A stretch of DNA of 64,000 bases from Paludibacteraceae bacterium (GCA_016937795.1 JAFGVV010000034.1:1-64000), one strand, 5' to 3'; positions 25,659 through 35,824 are shown, numbered from the stretch's first letter. Numbers and translations: made by a program. The notes: generated by a model not told the origin, from the sequence alone.

Positions 25659-28600
25659 TTATTCATCAAAATGTACAATTACATTTTCAATTTCATTGCT
25701 TCTGGCGAAAATCGCAGCGCTTGTTTCAGCATTTAGCTGATACAAATCTGTAATTTCACTTTTTCCCGATTTGTACAATAACTCTATGCCCTTCTTTCCA
25801 TCTTTTAAATACAAAAAAGGCACAGAGCAATAACTGAACGAAAGCTCTTTTACTGAAACTTTTGACTGAATGAACTCACTTGCGTTCAGCATTTCGGGCT
25901 GAATACGAATGCATCCATTCTCCACATTGATTCCCAGTTCGAAGAAGCGACTGATAATGTCTTCCTTTACCTGACCAGTCATGCCCGGTTGTTGTACACC
26001 GGCCATAGTGGGCGTATGTGAGTAAGGGTCAAACGGAAACGAACCGTATTCTTCAGGAGATTTGTGCGCACCAATGCCCGCTTTTACCTCGGCGTAATGT
26101 TTTTTCAGGCTATCAATCAGCTCTTTGCCTTCCTTTTGTTCCAATGCCCAACCAATGTTCTCGCCTATGGTAAGCAGCAGTTTCGACACCATGTGCCAGT
26201 AAATGCAACCCAAACCTTCGTACTTGTAAAAAGTGCCCGAGCGACCTGTAAACGATTGATGATCGAATATTTCTTCATAAATATTTTCAAGCGTTTGAAC
26301 GTCCGATTCGTTTACATTATAAATACCTTCTTTCTGTATTTTTTGTAATGCTTCGCGCAGAAATCCTGCATTGTTGAATGATGCATTGAAATGATATTTT
26401 CCCTTTTTATCGGTAGTGACAATGCGTTTATCTCCTTTTGCAAGCAATTGCGTAAACAATGCGCTGGACTGAATCTTTTCAGCCGGAATATTATTCTTTT
26501 CAAGGAACGAAGGCAGTCTTTTGTTGGGATAAAGAATATAGCTTTGCTGATCAGCACGGTACAAAGCGCTGTTTCGTAATGCGTTGAGCAATTCAAGTGC
26601 TTCGGCAGCAGTCAATTTGCCTGAACTCAGCACAGCCACCTGACCTTCGAGCATTTCGTACAAATGACGGATTTCGAGTTTGTTATCGCCGAAACTAACC
26701 AGATTGTAAGCGTGATACATTCCATCCGGACGTTTGTTTTTTTCGATAGACTGATCGATAAATGCCTGTGTAAGTTCGAGGAAATTCAGCAAATCGGTTT
26801 TCGAAATATTGCGCTTTTGTCCGCTAAAGCCACTGTAAATGCGGTTGCGGTATTTTTCGCCTGCGAGTCCGAGTTCATCAGCCATTGCGCGGCGTGTTTT
26901 ATTGTCGAAACCTTTGCCGGACAAACTCTCAAACTGAATAAATGTGCCAAAAATTCCTTCGAAAAATCCCTGCATCTCTTCCGACACCGCAAAGATTTCC
27001 TTTTCCGATTTTACAAAAGTATCTTTTATAAAATGTACAAAGCGACGCATGTAATAAAGTGTCACCATAGAAGCACCTGTGCCCACCAATGCGTTGTTGG
27101 CATCGTTCCATTCGGGACGAAGTGTGTTCATCCAAATGCCCGCCTCGGGAATAAAGTTGTTGAGTTTGGCCAGCAATGTAGCCAGGATTTTTTCGGTGAA
27201 TCCGGCCAGAATCACGTTTCCATCTGCATTCAGCATGAGCTTTGCATCGGCACCGTAATCAGGTTCGAGTTTTGCAATGGCATTGTGCAAATCATCGTCG
27301 AAGCGAATGCTGTTTTTCGGATTTTCCACGATTTCAGCATAACTTTTCAGACGATAAGGCACATTGGCATAAGCAAACAATTCACTGTCGAGCCACGAAT
27401 TCAATTTGCCGGGATAATGTTTTTCGGCCACTTCGAGCAATTTCAGGAGATAAATCATCTGATGATCGCCCCAATAACCAATGTTCGACCATGGATTTTC
27501 GGGTTCAATAACTTCCCATTCGATGCCTTCGTGCGTTACTTTGTACGGATTGTAGCCATCGGCAGTAGTGGCGTTCAGAAATTTGGCAATAATACCATTG
27601 ATATAAGCCGGATACGAAAGCGACAACGCTTCCCAGTTCTGGAAAATGTCGCGCCAGTTACCCTGATACGAGAGCAGTTTGTCACCGTTTTCGTCTTTAA
27701 TATTGATGCTGAACAGATTCCACGGACGACTCGGATCGCCATGACGGCGACTAAAAGTGAGCGGCAGATATTCCAGAAACAAACGGTAGAGTTGCGGATC
27801 ATTTTGCGCTGTTACCAGTTTTTCGAGTTCAGAATATTCAATTTCGCCCGATAAAGAATTCAGAAAAGCATTGTGTTTATCAGCTACTTTTTTATTGAAA
27901 TGCTGAATGTGTTTTTTGAAAAAATCGCTGTTTATCTGATAATTATCGCTGTAAATACCACCACGCATACTGTTGAAAAGCACATTGGCAAAATGTCGCG
28001 CCATACCGTTTTCGTCGGCGGTGTGCTGTATGCCATCGGCCTGTGCCACGATGTTCTTCAGTGCTTCGGTGCCTTTTTGCACGTTTTCTTCGAGAATTTC
28101 CGGGATATTTCCGGTGTTTTCAATAAAATCAATCAGATTATTCACCGCAGCAATGTCCTGACCCGTTTCGGCCACGAAATACCAATCTTTGGAATTATTA
28201 GCTTCAAGATTTACTTCAGCACAGGCAAATAAAGCACCTCGTACACCTTTTGCTTCGGTTTCGGGTTGCGGTTTCATGCCTTTGCGGATGGCAGTCAGTT
28301 GTCGAGAACTGAGCAGAAAAGCAACATTTTCAAGTCCGTAATTCCAAATAGTATTCGCTCGCAGCGATTCACTCGGTTCGGCTCTGTCCACCAAAATTGA
28401 TTCCATGCGGAAAAGTGCCAGGCCACAATTTTCAACCAATTCAGTTTTTTTATAACCGTCCACCAAAGTGGAAAATGTGTTTTGCGTAAGTCTGTCGATG
28501 CCCGAAGGAAGCACGTTTTGCAGTCCATCCACCACAAGAATTTCCACTTTTTGACTGCCATTGTTTGTCAGGCAGCTTTTCTTTATCCAGCCAAAATCAT

Positions 28601-29024
28601 CGGCATTCATCCATTTGTAGCTGAATGTCAGGCCTAAATCGATGTTTTTCTCGGTAAAAATAAGTTTGTTTCCAATGGTACTTTTGGCGATGCTTCGTTC
28701 GAGTTGATACGCGCCCGCCTGACGTTCCGAAAAAGGTTCCCACAGTTTGGTTTCACCATTTATTTTTAGCTGAAAAATGGTTTTACTACCGGTGATTTCG
28801 AAAGATTCACTTATTTTGTCGTCGGTATAATACGGAAAAAGTGCATTGTCAGGATTTTTTCGTCCTGCAGTTAATCCGCCTGTACTCGAAATATACATCC
28901 AGTGATTTGAATCGCTGGCCAGACTGATAAAAAACGGTTGCATGGCATCGTAGTTTTTTATCACATAATATTTTTCATCATCAACATGGACAAAATGTCC
29001 TTCCACTTTTTGTTTTGTAGTCAT
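25659..29024 (-). CDS. Cytoplasmic GH94/GH149/GH161-type glycoside phosphorylase, probably beta-1,3-glucan phosphorylase
   Basis: 1121 residues with no signal peptide, so cytoplasmic. The architecture is that of inverting glycoside phosphorylases of the GH94-related group: an N-terminal beta-sandwich (about 1-300), then an (alpha/alpha)6 barrel with conserved blocks YQGNWRDIFQNWEAL (453-467), PENPWSNIGYWGDHQ (508-522) and TLRPEWNDANNALVG. Asp520 is a candidate general acid. The length matches GH149/GH161 beta-1,3-glucan phosphorylases better than typical GH94 enzymes of about 800 residues. Such enzymes release glucose 1-phosphate from beta-1,3-gluco-oligosaccharides. The GPH symporter gene lies just upstream and SusC downstream. 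The exact family among the three is not resolved. Confidence 0.8.
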   Translation of the reverse strand: MTTKQKVEGHFVHVDDEKYYVIKNYDAMQPFFISLASDSNHWMYISSTGGLTAGRKNPDNALFPYYTDDKISESFEITGSKTIFQLKINGETKLWEPFSERQAGAYQLERSIAKSTIGNKLIFTEKNIDLGLTFSYKWMNADDFGWIKKSCLTNNGSQKVEILVVDGLQNVLPSGIDRLTQNTFSTLVDGYKKTELVENCGLALFRMESILVDRAEPSESLRANTIWNYGLENVAFLLSSRQLTAIRKGMKPQPETEAKGVRGALFACAEVNLEANNSKDWYFVAETGQDIAAVNNLIDFIENTGNIPEILEENVQKGTEALKNIVAQADGIQHTADENGMARHFANVLFNSMRGGIYSDNYQINSDFFKKHIQHFNKKVADKHNAFLNSLSGEIEYSELEKLVTAQNDPQLYRLFLEYLPLTFSRRHGDPSRPWNLFSINIKDENGDKLLSYQGNWRDIFQNWEALSLSYPAYINGIIAKFLNATTADGYNPYKVTHEGIEWEVIEPENPWSNIGYWGDHQMIYLLKLLEVAEKHYPGKLNSWLDSELFAYANVPYRLKSYAEIVENPKNSIRFDDDLHNAIAKLEPDYGADAKLMLNADGNVILAGFTEKILATLLAKLNNFIPEAGIWMNTLRPEWNDANNALVGTGASMVTLYYMRRFVHFIKDTFVKSEKEIFAVSEEMQGFFEGIFGTFIQFESLSGKGFDNKTRRAMADELGLAGEKYRNRIYSGFSGQKRNISKTDLLNFLELTQAFIDQSIEKNKRPDGMYHAYNLVSFGDNKLEIRHLYEMLEGQVAVLSSGKLTAAEALELLNALRNSALYRADQQSYILYPNKRLPSFLEKNNIPAEKIQSSALFTQLLAKGDKRIVTTDKKGKYHFNASFNNAGFLREALQKIQKEGIYNVNESDVQTLENIYEEIFDHQSFTGRSGTFYKYEGLGCIYWHMVSKLLLTIGENIGWALEQKEGKELIDSLKKHYAEVKAGIGAHKSPEEYGSFPFDPYSHTPTMAGVQQPGMTGQVKEDIISRFFELGINVENGCIRIQPEMLNASEFIQSKVSVKELSFSYCSVPFLYLKDGKKGIELLYKSGKSEITDLYQLNAETSAAIFARSNEIENVIVHFDE

Positions 29025-29098
29025 TGGTATATTATTTCAAAAGTCCGATTTTTTATATTAACTACATAGGCTTGTAGTTAATGTAGAATATTGTAATT

Positions 29099-29265
29099 TA
29101 ACCACATAGGCACATAGGACACATAGAATAAATTGTATTCTTAAAAAAGTACTGAATGTCTTATGTGGATGTTAGTTAATTGTTTTATAACCACATAGGC
29201 ACATAGGACACATAGAATAAATTGTATTCTAAAAAAACGATGTGTTCTATGTGTCTATGTGGTTC
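29099..29265. repeat. Repeat element: 43-bp direct repeats plus partial inverted copy
   Basis: Bases 29099-29141 and 29188-29230 are identical (43 bases, starting TAACCACATAGGCACATAGG). A partial inverted copy, CTATGTGTCTATGTGGTT, ends at 29265. With the first direct repeat this gives inverted ends. No ORF is inside. It lies between the phosphorylase start (29024) and the symporter end (29274); the remaining gap has nothing else recognisable. Confidence 0.8.
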
Positions 29266-29273
29266 AGGAAATA

Positions 29274-30626
29274 TTAAACTTCCAAAGCTCTTTTTGCTTC
29301 CAGATCTTTCTTCATCAAGTCAGTTGTTTTTTTATCGATATTATAGAATATCATAAAAATGGCACACGACATATACAGAATTCCCGGAATGACCGAAACG
29401 AGCAATTTAATTCCCGTAATGGCTTCGGAGCTTTGCTCCACATTGGGCATAAAGTGCGAAATAGTCAGAATCCAGCCTGCAATGGCTGCTCCGATCCCCC
29501 ATCCTGCTTTTTGTGCAAACACGGCTGCCGAGAAATAAAGTCCCGTGGCACGACGACCGGTTTTCCATTCGCCATAGTCGGCTGAGTCGGCTATCATGGT
29601 CCACAAAAGCGGAACAGCAGGTGCGTAGGCCATTTTGGCAATAATATTAAATACATAAATAGTTGTCATATCGGTGACGCCGGGCAGATAAATGAGCATA
29701 AAGAACAAACCCGAAATCAGCGAACTTCCGATAAACACGTTTTTATTTCCAAAACGTTTGGCCAATGGTTTCGAAAGTGGCAAAGCTACAATCAGCGCCA
29801 CAGTTCCAAGTACGTTGAAAAGCTGTACATTATCCTCACGACCAAGATAATATTTAAAATAATAAGCAATGGCTGCATTTTGCATGGCGAACATGATAAA
29901 CGAAACCACACCTACAATGGCCAGTATTATCCATGCACGGTTTTTAAAGAGGTTTCGCAAATCTTCACCCAAGGCATTTTTCTGTTCTTTTGGAGGTAAA
30001 ACACGTTCTTTAGTGGTTTTAAAGGTGATATAAAAGAATATCAGACTAAGACCTGCAAAAAGCAGAACAGTATATTGAAAACCTTTTGCTTTGTCGCCAT
30101 CGCCAAAAAAATTGGCTAAGGTCAGTGCTAAGCCTGTAACCACAAACTGTCCGGCAAAACCTGCAATAAAGCGGTAGGAGTTTAGGCCGGCACGCTCGTA
30201 CGAATCGTTGGTCATAACAGCACCAAGAGCCGAGTAGGGGAGATTGATAAAAGTGTAAGCTGTCATCAATAATATGTAAGTCGCAGCGGCATAAATCACT
30301 TTGCCTGTTTCGCCCAGATTTGGAGTGGTGAAAGTGAGTATAGCCAGGGCGGCATACGGAATGGCTGTAAAAAGAATATAGGGACGAAATTTTCCCCAGC
30401 GCGAACGTGTTCGATCGGAAATAATACCTACCAGTGGATCGGTAGCCATGTCCCAAAAACGTGCTATCAGCATTATTGTACCTGCTGCAGCTGCCGAAAT
30501 ACCGTAAATGTCGGTATAGAAAAACAATAACCAAAAGCCCACCATGTCCCACACAAAATGCGATGCTGTATCGCCCAGACTATAACCGATCTTCTCTTTT
30601 ACGGATAGTTTCATATTGTCGCTCAT
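29274..30626 (-). CDS. GPH-family sugar:cation symporter (MelB/LacS-like MFS transporter)
   Basis: 450 residues with about 12 hydrophobic segments and no cleavable signal. The N-terminus has the GPH signature KEKIGYSLGDTASHFVWD, with RFWDMATDPLVGIISDRTRSRWGKFRPY at about 51-78, the family's first cytoplasmic-loop motif. These inner-membrane symporters move glycosides with H+ or Na+. Placed between surface glucanases and a cytoplasmic phosphorylase, it most likely imports beta-1,3-gluco-oligosaccharides from the periplasm. It lies 81 bp after the GH16 gene. The substrate is inferred from the locus. Confidence 0.9.
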   Translation of the reverse strand: MSDNMKLSVKEKIGYSLGDTASHFVWDMVGFWLLFFYTDIYGISAAAAGTIMLIARFWDMATDPLVGIISDRTRSRWGKFRPYILFTAIPYAALAILTFTTPNLGETGKVIYAAATYILLMTAYTFINLPYSALGAVMTNDSYERAGLNSYRFIAGFAGQFVVTGLALTLANFFGDGDKAKGFQYTVLLFAGLSLIFFYITFKTTKERVLPPKEQKNALGEDLRNLFKNRAWIILAIVGVVSFIMFAMQNAAIAYYFKYYLGREDNVQLFNVLGTVALIVALPLSKPLAKRFGNKNVFIGSSLISGLFFMLIYLPGVTDMTTIYVFNIIAKMAYAPAVPLLWTMIADSADYGEWKTGRRATGLYFSAAVFAQKAGWGIGAAIAGWILTISHFMPNVEQSSEAITGIKLLVSVIPGILYMSCAIFMIFYNIDKKTTDLMKKDLEAKRALEV

Positions 30627-30707
30627 AATTTTTACTTTAAAGTGATTGATTTAAAGGTATATGTTTTGTTGTAAAATATCTTTGTGAAACTCAGTCCCCT
30701 GAGTGCC

Positions 30708-31640
30708 TTAGTGGTTTAAATTCAGTTCTTCGCCCGGTGTTCCGTTCTGATAAATACGCACATAATCGATGTACATTTTAGCCGGACTTCCATCCTGCGG
30801 AAGCGCAGTAATCTGGCGGAAGTTTTTGTTGCGCGACGAAATCCACCATGCTTTTTTCGAAGGAGAGCCAAGTCCGGTGAAATGACCACCCACAGCCAGA
30901 TTGGCAATCAGATGAAATGGTTTGTGGAAATATCTGCTCGGATGATTGGCCGAACCATCGCCTTTAATACCTAATTTGAAATAAGGTTTTGCAACCGGAT
31001 ATTTGTCCTTGTCGAGATACATGTTGATAGAATCCGGCGTCCAGATAAGTGTGAAAAGGTGAAAACCTTCCTGCATGGAGTATGGCGAAGTGGCATCCAT
31101 TCCGAAGTTTGGATATTTGCCGCCATTGAAACTTTCGCCCCAGTGACAGGCACCGTTGAAATAGCGATCCTGAGTTCCGCTTTTGATACCATTCACATTC
31201 CCCATTTCCACAATGTCGATTTCGCCGCAGCGTGGCCAGCCCACTTCAGCATGATCGTCGCCCATCATCCAGAATGCAGGCCACAGTCCGTTGGCAGTTT
31301 TGGGCACATGCACCCGCACATCAATTCTTCCGTACTTCACCGTCAGTTTGCCGCTCGTGTTGATGCGTGCCGAACTGGCCGGACGGTTTTTGTAACGACC
31401 TCTCGTTGCGTTGAGAACCAAGGTATTTTCGCCGTTTTTATGTTTCTCGAACGAGATGTTTTTAGGTGTGTAGTACTGCATTTCAGCGTTTCCACCACCT
31501 TTGGCATTGTTTTCGGCAGTCCATATTTTTGTATTAAGTGCCTGACTGTCGAAATTATCTTCCCACACCAATTTGTATTCCTGCGCCTGCGCAAGCGTAA
31601 TGCTCATCATCAGACAAATTCCTGTCAATACTTTTTTCAT
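30708..31640 (-). CDS. GH16 beta-1,3-glucanase, secreted
   Basis: 310 residues: signal peptide (MKKVLTGICLMMSITLAQAQ) then a single GH16 domain. The active site is GEIDIVEMGN (Glu140, Asp142, Glu145). It closely resembles the GH16 at 15555 through the catalytic domain (FNGACHWGES, SRYFHKPFHLIANLAVGG) but has neither lipobox nor T9SS tail, so it is probably periplasmic. That would suit trimming of imported oligosaccharides. It starts 17 bp after the GH81 stop, so the two are co-transcribed, followed by the symporter and phosphorylase. Confidence 0.93.
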   Translation of the reverse strand: MKKVLTGICLMMSITLAQAQEYKLVWEDNFDSQALNTKIWTAENNAKGGGNAEMQYYTPKNISFEKHKNGENTLVLNATRGRYKNRPASSARINTSGKLTVKYGRIDVRVHVPKTANGLWPAFWMMGDDHAEVGWPRCGEIDIVEMGNVNGIKSGTQDRYFNGACHWGESFNGGKYPNFGMDATSPYSMQEGFHLFTLIWTPDSINMYLDKDKYPVAKPYFKLGIKGDGSANHPSRYFHKPFHLIANLAVGGHFTGLGSPSKKAWWISSRNKNFRQITALPQDGSPAKMYIDYVRIYQNGTPGEELNLNH

Positions 31641-31657
31641 TTGAAATTTTTGTATGA

Positions 31658-34600
31658 TTAATTCTTTATAATTTTTCCTTTCAGAATTTTATCTTTGATT
31701 TCGGCCACAATAAAGTAAATGCCCGGTTTGAAATGGCTTACATTCAGATTGAACGATGCCGGAACAATTCCTGAAAATACTTTATGTCCGATGATATCGT
31801 AAATATTCAGGGATGTTTCGTTGTGACCGGTTTCAAGGCGTAACATGTCCTGTACCGGATTCGGATAGAAAAACGGTTCGGTGGAAACGACTTTTTTAAC
31901 CGCTGTGGCATCGCAATTTGAGCCCACCACATAGTCGAAGTATTTTGTAACCGACATTCCTCCTGCAAAGGCAAACTTACATGCATAACTAATGGTCGTT
32001 CCGTGAGTGAGTCCTCCGAGTGTGGCGCTGAATGTTTTTCCGCTTACCGGAGTCATTTGTGTTTCGCCAAAAGGTGACTTTTTCCATAAATAAGCTACCA
32101 CGCCCGCTTTGTCGTCGAGCAGTTCGAAAGTGATATTTACATTGCTGCCCACTGTTTCGAAAACGGCTCTGTAGCCCACACTGAACGAACCCTGCGTAGC
32201 TTCTTTGGATACAGTGGTGCAAATCATAGCCGGATCGATACTCACATTGACAGTTGCCGAAGTAGTTATTGCACCCTGATTATCGGTGGCTTTTGCAGTG
32301 AGCGTGTATTGACCTGCTGCCGGATTCCACTCAATGCTGTAAGGTGCAGTTTCGTCGCTTCCAATCAGTGTGCTATTCTGATAAAACTCTACTTTCTGAA
32401 TGCTTCCATCGAAGTCCGAAGCTGTGGCTGCGATTGTCACTGTTTTACCCTGAGTAAATGCAGCATTATTTGACGGCGATGTGATAGCAACTGCCGGAGC
32501 TACATTTTCGGTGCTTGTAACCATTACCAATACTTCATCTTCGTGGCTGCGGTTGTCGGGATTGCTCACTTTCAGACGGAATTTGTACAAACCTTCCTTT
32601 AGATTGCTGATGGCTGGTTTTGCTACGTGAGCATCTGCAATAACAGCTGCTGATGGTCCGTACATCTGTGTCCATTCGTAACTCAGCGTTTTCCCGGCCG
32701 ATTCAGTACTGCCCGAGCCATCGAGTGTGGTTGTAGTTTGTGGCAGAAGGACTTTTATATCGTTTCCTGCATTTGCTGTGGGAACACTGAATGCAAGATT
32801 TCCCGTGCGTGCAAAAGTGAGTTTTCCGAGATTAAATTCTCCGGCCGAGAATTTAATTTTCAGAATATGATTTCCATCTGTCAACGGAATGTCGTTTACG
32901 GTTTTGGTTGCCCACACATTCCATGAATTGGACGAAGTGGAAGGAACCGTAATGTTTGAAATAACTACTTGATTGTCAATTTCGAGGCCGAATGGTCCAC
33001 CTCCGGCTGTATTTCCCGATGCGTAGCGGAAAGCCATTGAATATAAGCCATTTTCGGCCACCTGAATGCTGTAGGTTACCCATTCACCTGCATCAATCCA
33101 GCCAATAGTAGCGCCTTCGGAAGTGAGAAGCGCCGCATCCACCGATTCATCCATTCTGAAATCGCCTTTGTTTTCGGGCGAAAGATCGAAATAACTGATG
33201 TTTTGGCCTTTTCCTCCTTCAAAAATATCGTATTTGCCGGGCTCAATGGTTCCCGGAATTGTCCAAACCGATCCACCGTAAGGAAGTTGATTGCCCACAG
33301 TCACATTTACACTGTTGGTGGTATTGAATTTTTCGCCTTCGTAAATGCGGGCATAAAAACTGTGAACACCAATGCTCAACTGCGTGGCATCAATTTTATA
33401 GGGAGCAGCATTTACCGTTCCCACGGAAGCAGAACCATTCATAAATTCCACTTTTGTAGGTGTACCTTCGGTAATATTGACTTGCAATTCCACGCTTCCA
33501 CCGGCTGCAGCCTGATCGAAACTGCTTGTAAGATTTCCTTTTACGCTTATATCTCTGCTGGTTTTCATTTTTCCGGCAGGAACCGACAATTGATATCCAT
33601 CGGAGAAGTTTACAGTGGTTGCGCTTGTTCCGTAATTATGAGCCACATAGGTTTTCTCTCCGTTTTTTGAGAATACGGCTGAAATCGGATAATCGGCTGT
33701 TACATTAGCCACCACCTGACCCAAAGCATTCATAGCATGTAACCAATGATAAGTCTGAGCATCCGAAATGCCGAATTTCAGTGATCGGTTTGGATATGAG
33801 TTGTAAAGCGAAATGGCTTCGGCCGGATTTGTAAAGGCAGCATATTCCCACATTACATCGTGCCAAAGATTGTCGTTGGCCTGATTGCTCATAATGCCCG
33901 TGTTGGCTTTTATTTCGTTCCAGAGTTTGGCAGCGTAAGCGGTGTTGTGACCGAGATAAAGCGATCCGCCATGAATGGGATAAAGTTCGATGCCGTACGA
34001 AGCTGCAATGTCGCTGGTCCAGAAAGTACCGTTGTCGAAATTATTTCCCCAGACGCGCGATACAAGGCTGTATTGTTGCGATGTCGGGAAATTGCGGTCA
34101 TACACATCGAGCCAGTATTCTTCAATGGCAGTTTGCTCTGTGGTGTAAAGGTAAATTCCCAAATCGCGGATGGCTTTGTTTCCGGTAATTGTTCCCCAGT
34201 GAATGAGCGAAGAGTTGAACTGCATACTTTCGGAAGTTGATTCCTGATCGTTTCCCTGCGGGAATGTGGCAAAACCATTTGCCCAACTGTGTCCGGCATA
34301 CGGACTAAAATTGCGAATATAAGGGAACATTGTATCGTTTCGGTCGGTTGTAGCAGCATCGCGCACCAGAAGGTTTATCATGTCGCCAAACTGAGCTGCC
34401 CAACCGGGTTGAAACTGTTCCACAAAAGAGGCAGCATGAATAAAATATCCCCAATGAAAATGGTGGTCGTTGATGTTGTTGTCCTGACCATGACCGGCCG
34501 GATATCCAAGCAATGCCGACCAGGTGGAATTGTAATAAAAAAGAAATGCTTTTTCGCCCGTTTCAGCTTTCAGCCAGTTTTCGAGTCGATCCTTTACAGT

Positions 34601-35794
34601 GGCGAGCATTTTGTCGCGGGCTGTAAAATTACCTGTTTCGTGTGCAATGCGGGCAGTCTGAATAAGGCGGTTCATTACCTGCCCTTCGTTGTATGAATCG
34701 GTCCAGAGTGCCAGTCCATCGTTTTCGAGGGCTGTCACTTTTTCGTTGAGTGCAGCGGGATTAAATCCTTCGCTGTAATTATTTACATAAGGCAAAGTGG
34801 GTAAAATACCTTTGAATTTGTTTTCGACTGAAAATGAATTTCCTTCGAGGGTCTTCAGCTCGCCACGAATGGTTGCATAGCTGTATTTGTCGGGCTGGGC
34901 AGAGTTTGCAGCCAGATTGGCCCATTGATGCGGAAGCAGTCCGAGCAACATTTTATTTGCTGTTCCTTCTTTTACTACAGTTTCAACAGTGAAATCGGTG
35001 CGTACTACAGCGGTAGATTCGTTGTAAGTATAAGCAGCTGTTGTTTTTACAGGAAAAACATATGCGTATTTTTTATATTCGTTTGCTACTGTGGCTACAT
35101 TGCTGGCTGTAAGTGGGATAAAGGCGAGCGACCAATAATTTTTTCCGTTCAGCGTGGAAGTATAAGTTGTTCCGTTTTTGGTCCATGTGCTTCCTGCAGG
35201 TGCATAAATGGCAAAGTCGGCACCATTGCGGGCATTTTCCACTATCAGCATTTCGTTACTTACGGTCACAGTTCCGAGATTTACCTTAACCTGAGCCACA
35301 TCGCTGTTTCCTTTTGTAAAATACAGAAAAGGCATTCCGATACCCGAGCTTGCTTCAAAATTGCGCGTGCCATCGTTCCAGTTCATGGTTACTGTCCAAT
35401 CCGAAAAATCGGACACGGTTGCTTTTGTAGTAGCCAAATTTGAAACTCCAACCACTACAGGAAGCTGATCGTCAATTACACCGCGTGGAATATAGCTTAC
35501 CACCAAGCCGTCGTTTACAGTTTTGAGTGTAAAAGGATAATTGAAAAGATTATCGGCATGATTTTCTTTCACGAGTTTCGACCACCAGTCGTTTGTGGGT
35601 ACAGGTTTTCCTGCAGCAGCGCCACTCAGTTGCGGAGTGCCCGAGGGGAAACCATTTCGTCCGGCTGCATCGGTGCCTGGAAATGTTTTGGTATAACTTC
35701 CACTTCCCACATTTACTACCTGAGCCTGTAAGCCCGATAGTATCATTAGACAAATGAATAATACGAGAGAAAATGTTGTGTTGAGTTTTTTCAT
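31658..35794 (-). CDS. GH81 endo-beta-1,3-glucanase, multidomain, T9SS-exported
   Basis: 1378 residues with a signal peptide (to about 24). The GH81 domain spans about 40-750, with NDWWSKLV near 68-75, general-acid Asp443 in NDHHFHWGY and catalytic Glu residues 518/522 in QESTSES. Then come an Ig-like domain (755-836), a CBM6-like domain (about 838-994, GWIDAGEWVTYSI), a PKD-like domain (about 1001-1093), another Ig-like domain (about 1095-1183), a module like those (CBM56-type) found on bacterial laminarinases (about 1190-1295, VGYRAVFETVGSNVNITFELL) and a T9SS sorting domain (FFYPNPVQDMLRLETG to the end). GH81 enzymes cut long beta-1,3-glucan. It heads the GH81-GH16-symporter-phosphorylase unit. 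Confidence 0.93.
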   Translation of the reverse strand: MKKLNTTFSLVLFICLMILSGLQAQVVNVGSGSYTKTFPGTDAAGRNGFPSGTPQLSGAAAGKPVPTNDWWSKLVKENHADNLFNYPFTLKTVNDGLVVSYIPRGVIDDQLPVVVGVSNLATTKATVSDFSDWTVTMNWNDGTRNFEASSGIGMPFLYFTKGNSDVAQVKVNLGTVTVSNEMLIVENARNGADFAIYAPAGSTWTKNGTTYTSTLNGKNYWSLAFIPLTASNVATVANEYKKYAYVFPVKTTAAYTYNESTAVVRTDFTVETVVKEGTANKMLLGLLPHQWANLAANSAQPDKYSYATIRGELKTLEGNSFSVENKFKGILPTLPYVNNYSEGFNPAALNEKVTALENDGLALWTDSYNEGQVMNRLIQTARIAHETGNFTARDKMLATVKDRLENWLKAETGEKAFLFYYNSTWSALLGYPAGHGQDNNINDHHFHWGYFIHAASFVEQFQPGWAAQFGDMINLLVRDAATTDRNDTMFPYIRNFSPYAGHSWANGFATFPQGNDQESTSESMQFNSSLIHWGTITGNKAIRDLGIYLYTTEQTAIEEYWLDVYDRNFPTSQQYSLVSRVWGNNFDNGTFWTSDIAASYGIELYPIHGGSLYLGHNTAYAAKLWNEIKANTGIMSNQANDNLWHDVMWEYAAFTNPAEAISLYNSYPNRSLKFGISDAQTYHWLHAMNALGQVVANVTADYPISAVFSKNGEKTYVAHNYGTSATTVNFSDGYQLSVPAGKMKTSRDISVKGNLTSSFDQAAAGGSVELQVNITEGTPTKVEFMNGSASVGTVNAAPYKIDATQLSIGVHSFYARIYEGEKFNTTNSVNVTVGNQLPYGGSVWTIPGTIEPGKYDIFEGGKGQNISYFDLSPENKGDFRMDESVDAALLTSEGATIGWIDAGEWVTYSIQVAENGLYSMAFRYASGNTAGGGPFGLEIDNQVVISNITVPSTSSNSWNVWATKTVNDIPLTDGNHILKIKFSAGEFNLGKLTFARTGNLAFSVPTANAGNDIKVLLPQTTTTLDGSGSTESAGKTLSYEWTQMYGPSAAVIADAHVAKPAISNLKEGLYKFRLKVSNPDNRSHEDEVLVMVTSTENVAPAVAITSPSNNAAFTQGKTVTIAATASDFDGSIQKVEFYQNSTLIGSDETAPYSIEWNPAAGQYTLTAKATDNQGAITTSATVNVSIDPAMICTTVSKEATQGSFSVGYRAVFETVGSNVNITFELLDDKAGVVAYLWKKSPFGETQMTPVSGKTFSATLGGLTHGTTISYACKFAFAGGMSVTKYFDYVVGSNCDATAVKKVVSTEPFFYPNPVQDMLRLETGHNETSLNIYDIIGHKVFSGIVPASFNLNVSHFKPGIYFIVAEIKDKILKGKIIKN

Positions 35795-35824
35795 TTTGTT
35801 TTTATGAGGGAGAATGGAAAATAA

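Noticed and set aside
29099..29230. CRISPR array suggested by 43-base exact repeats
   Set aside because: Only two copies, a 46-base interval that is not spacer-like in series, a degenerate inverted third copy, and no cas genes in the window.
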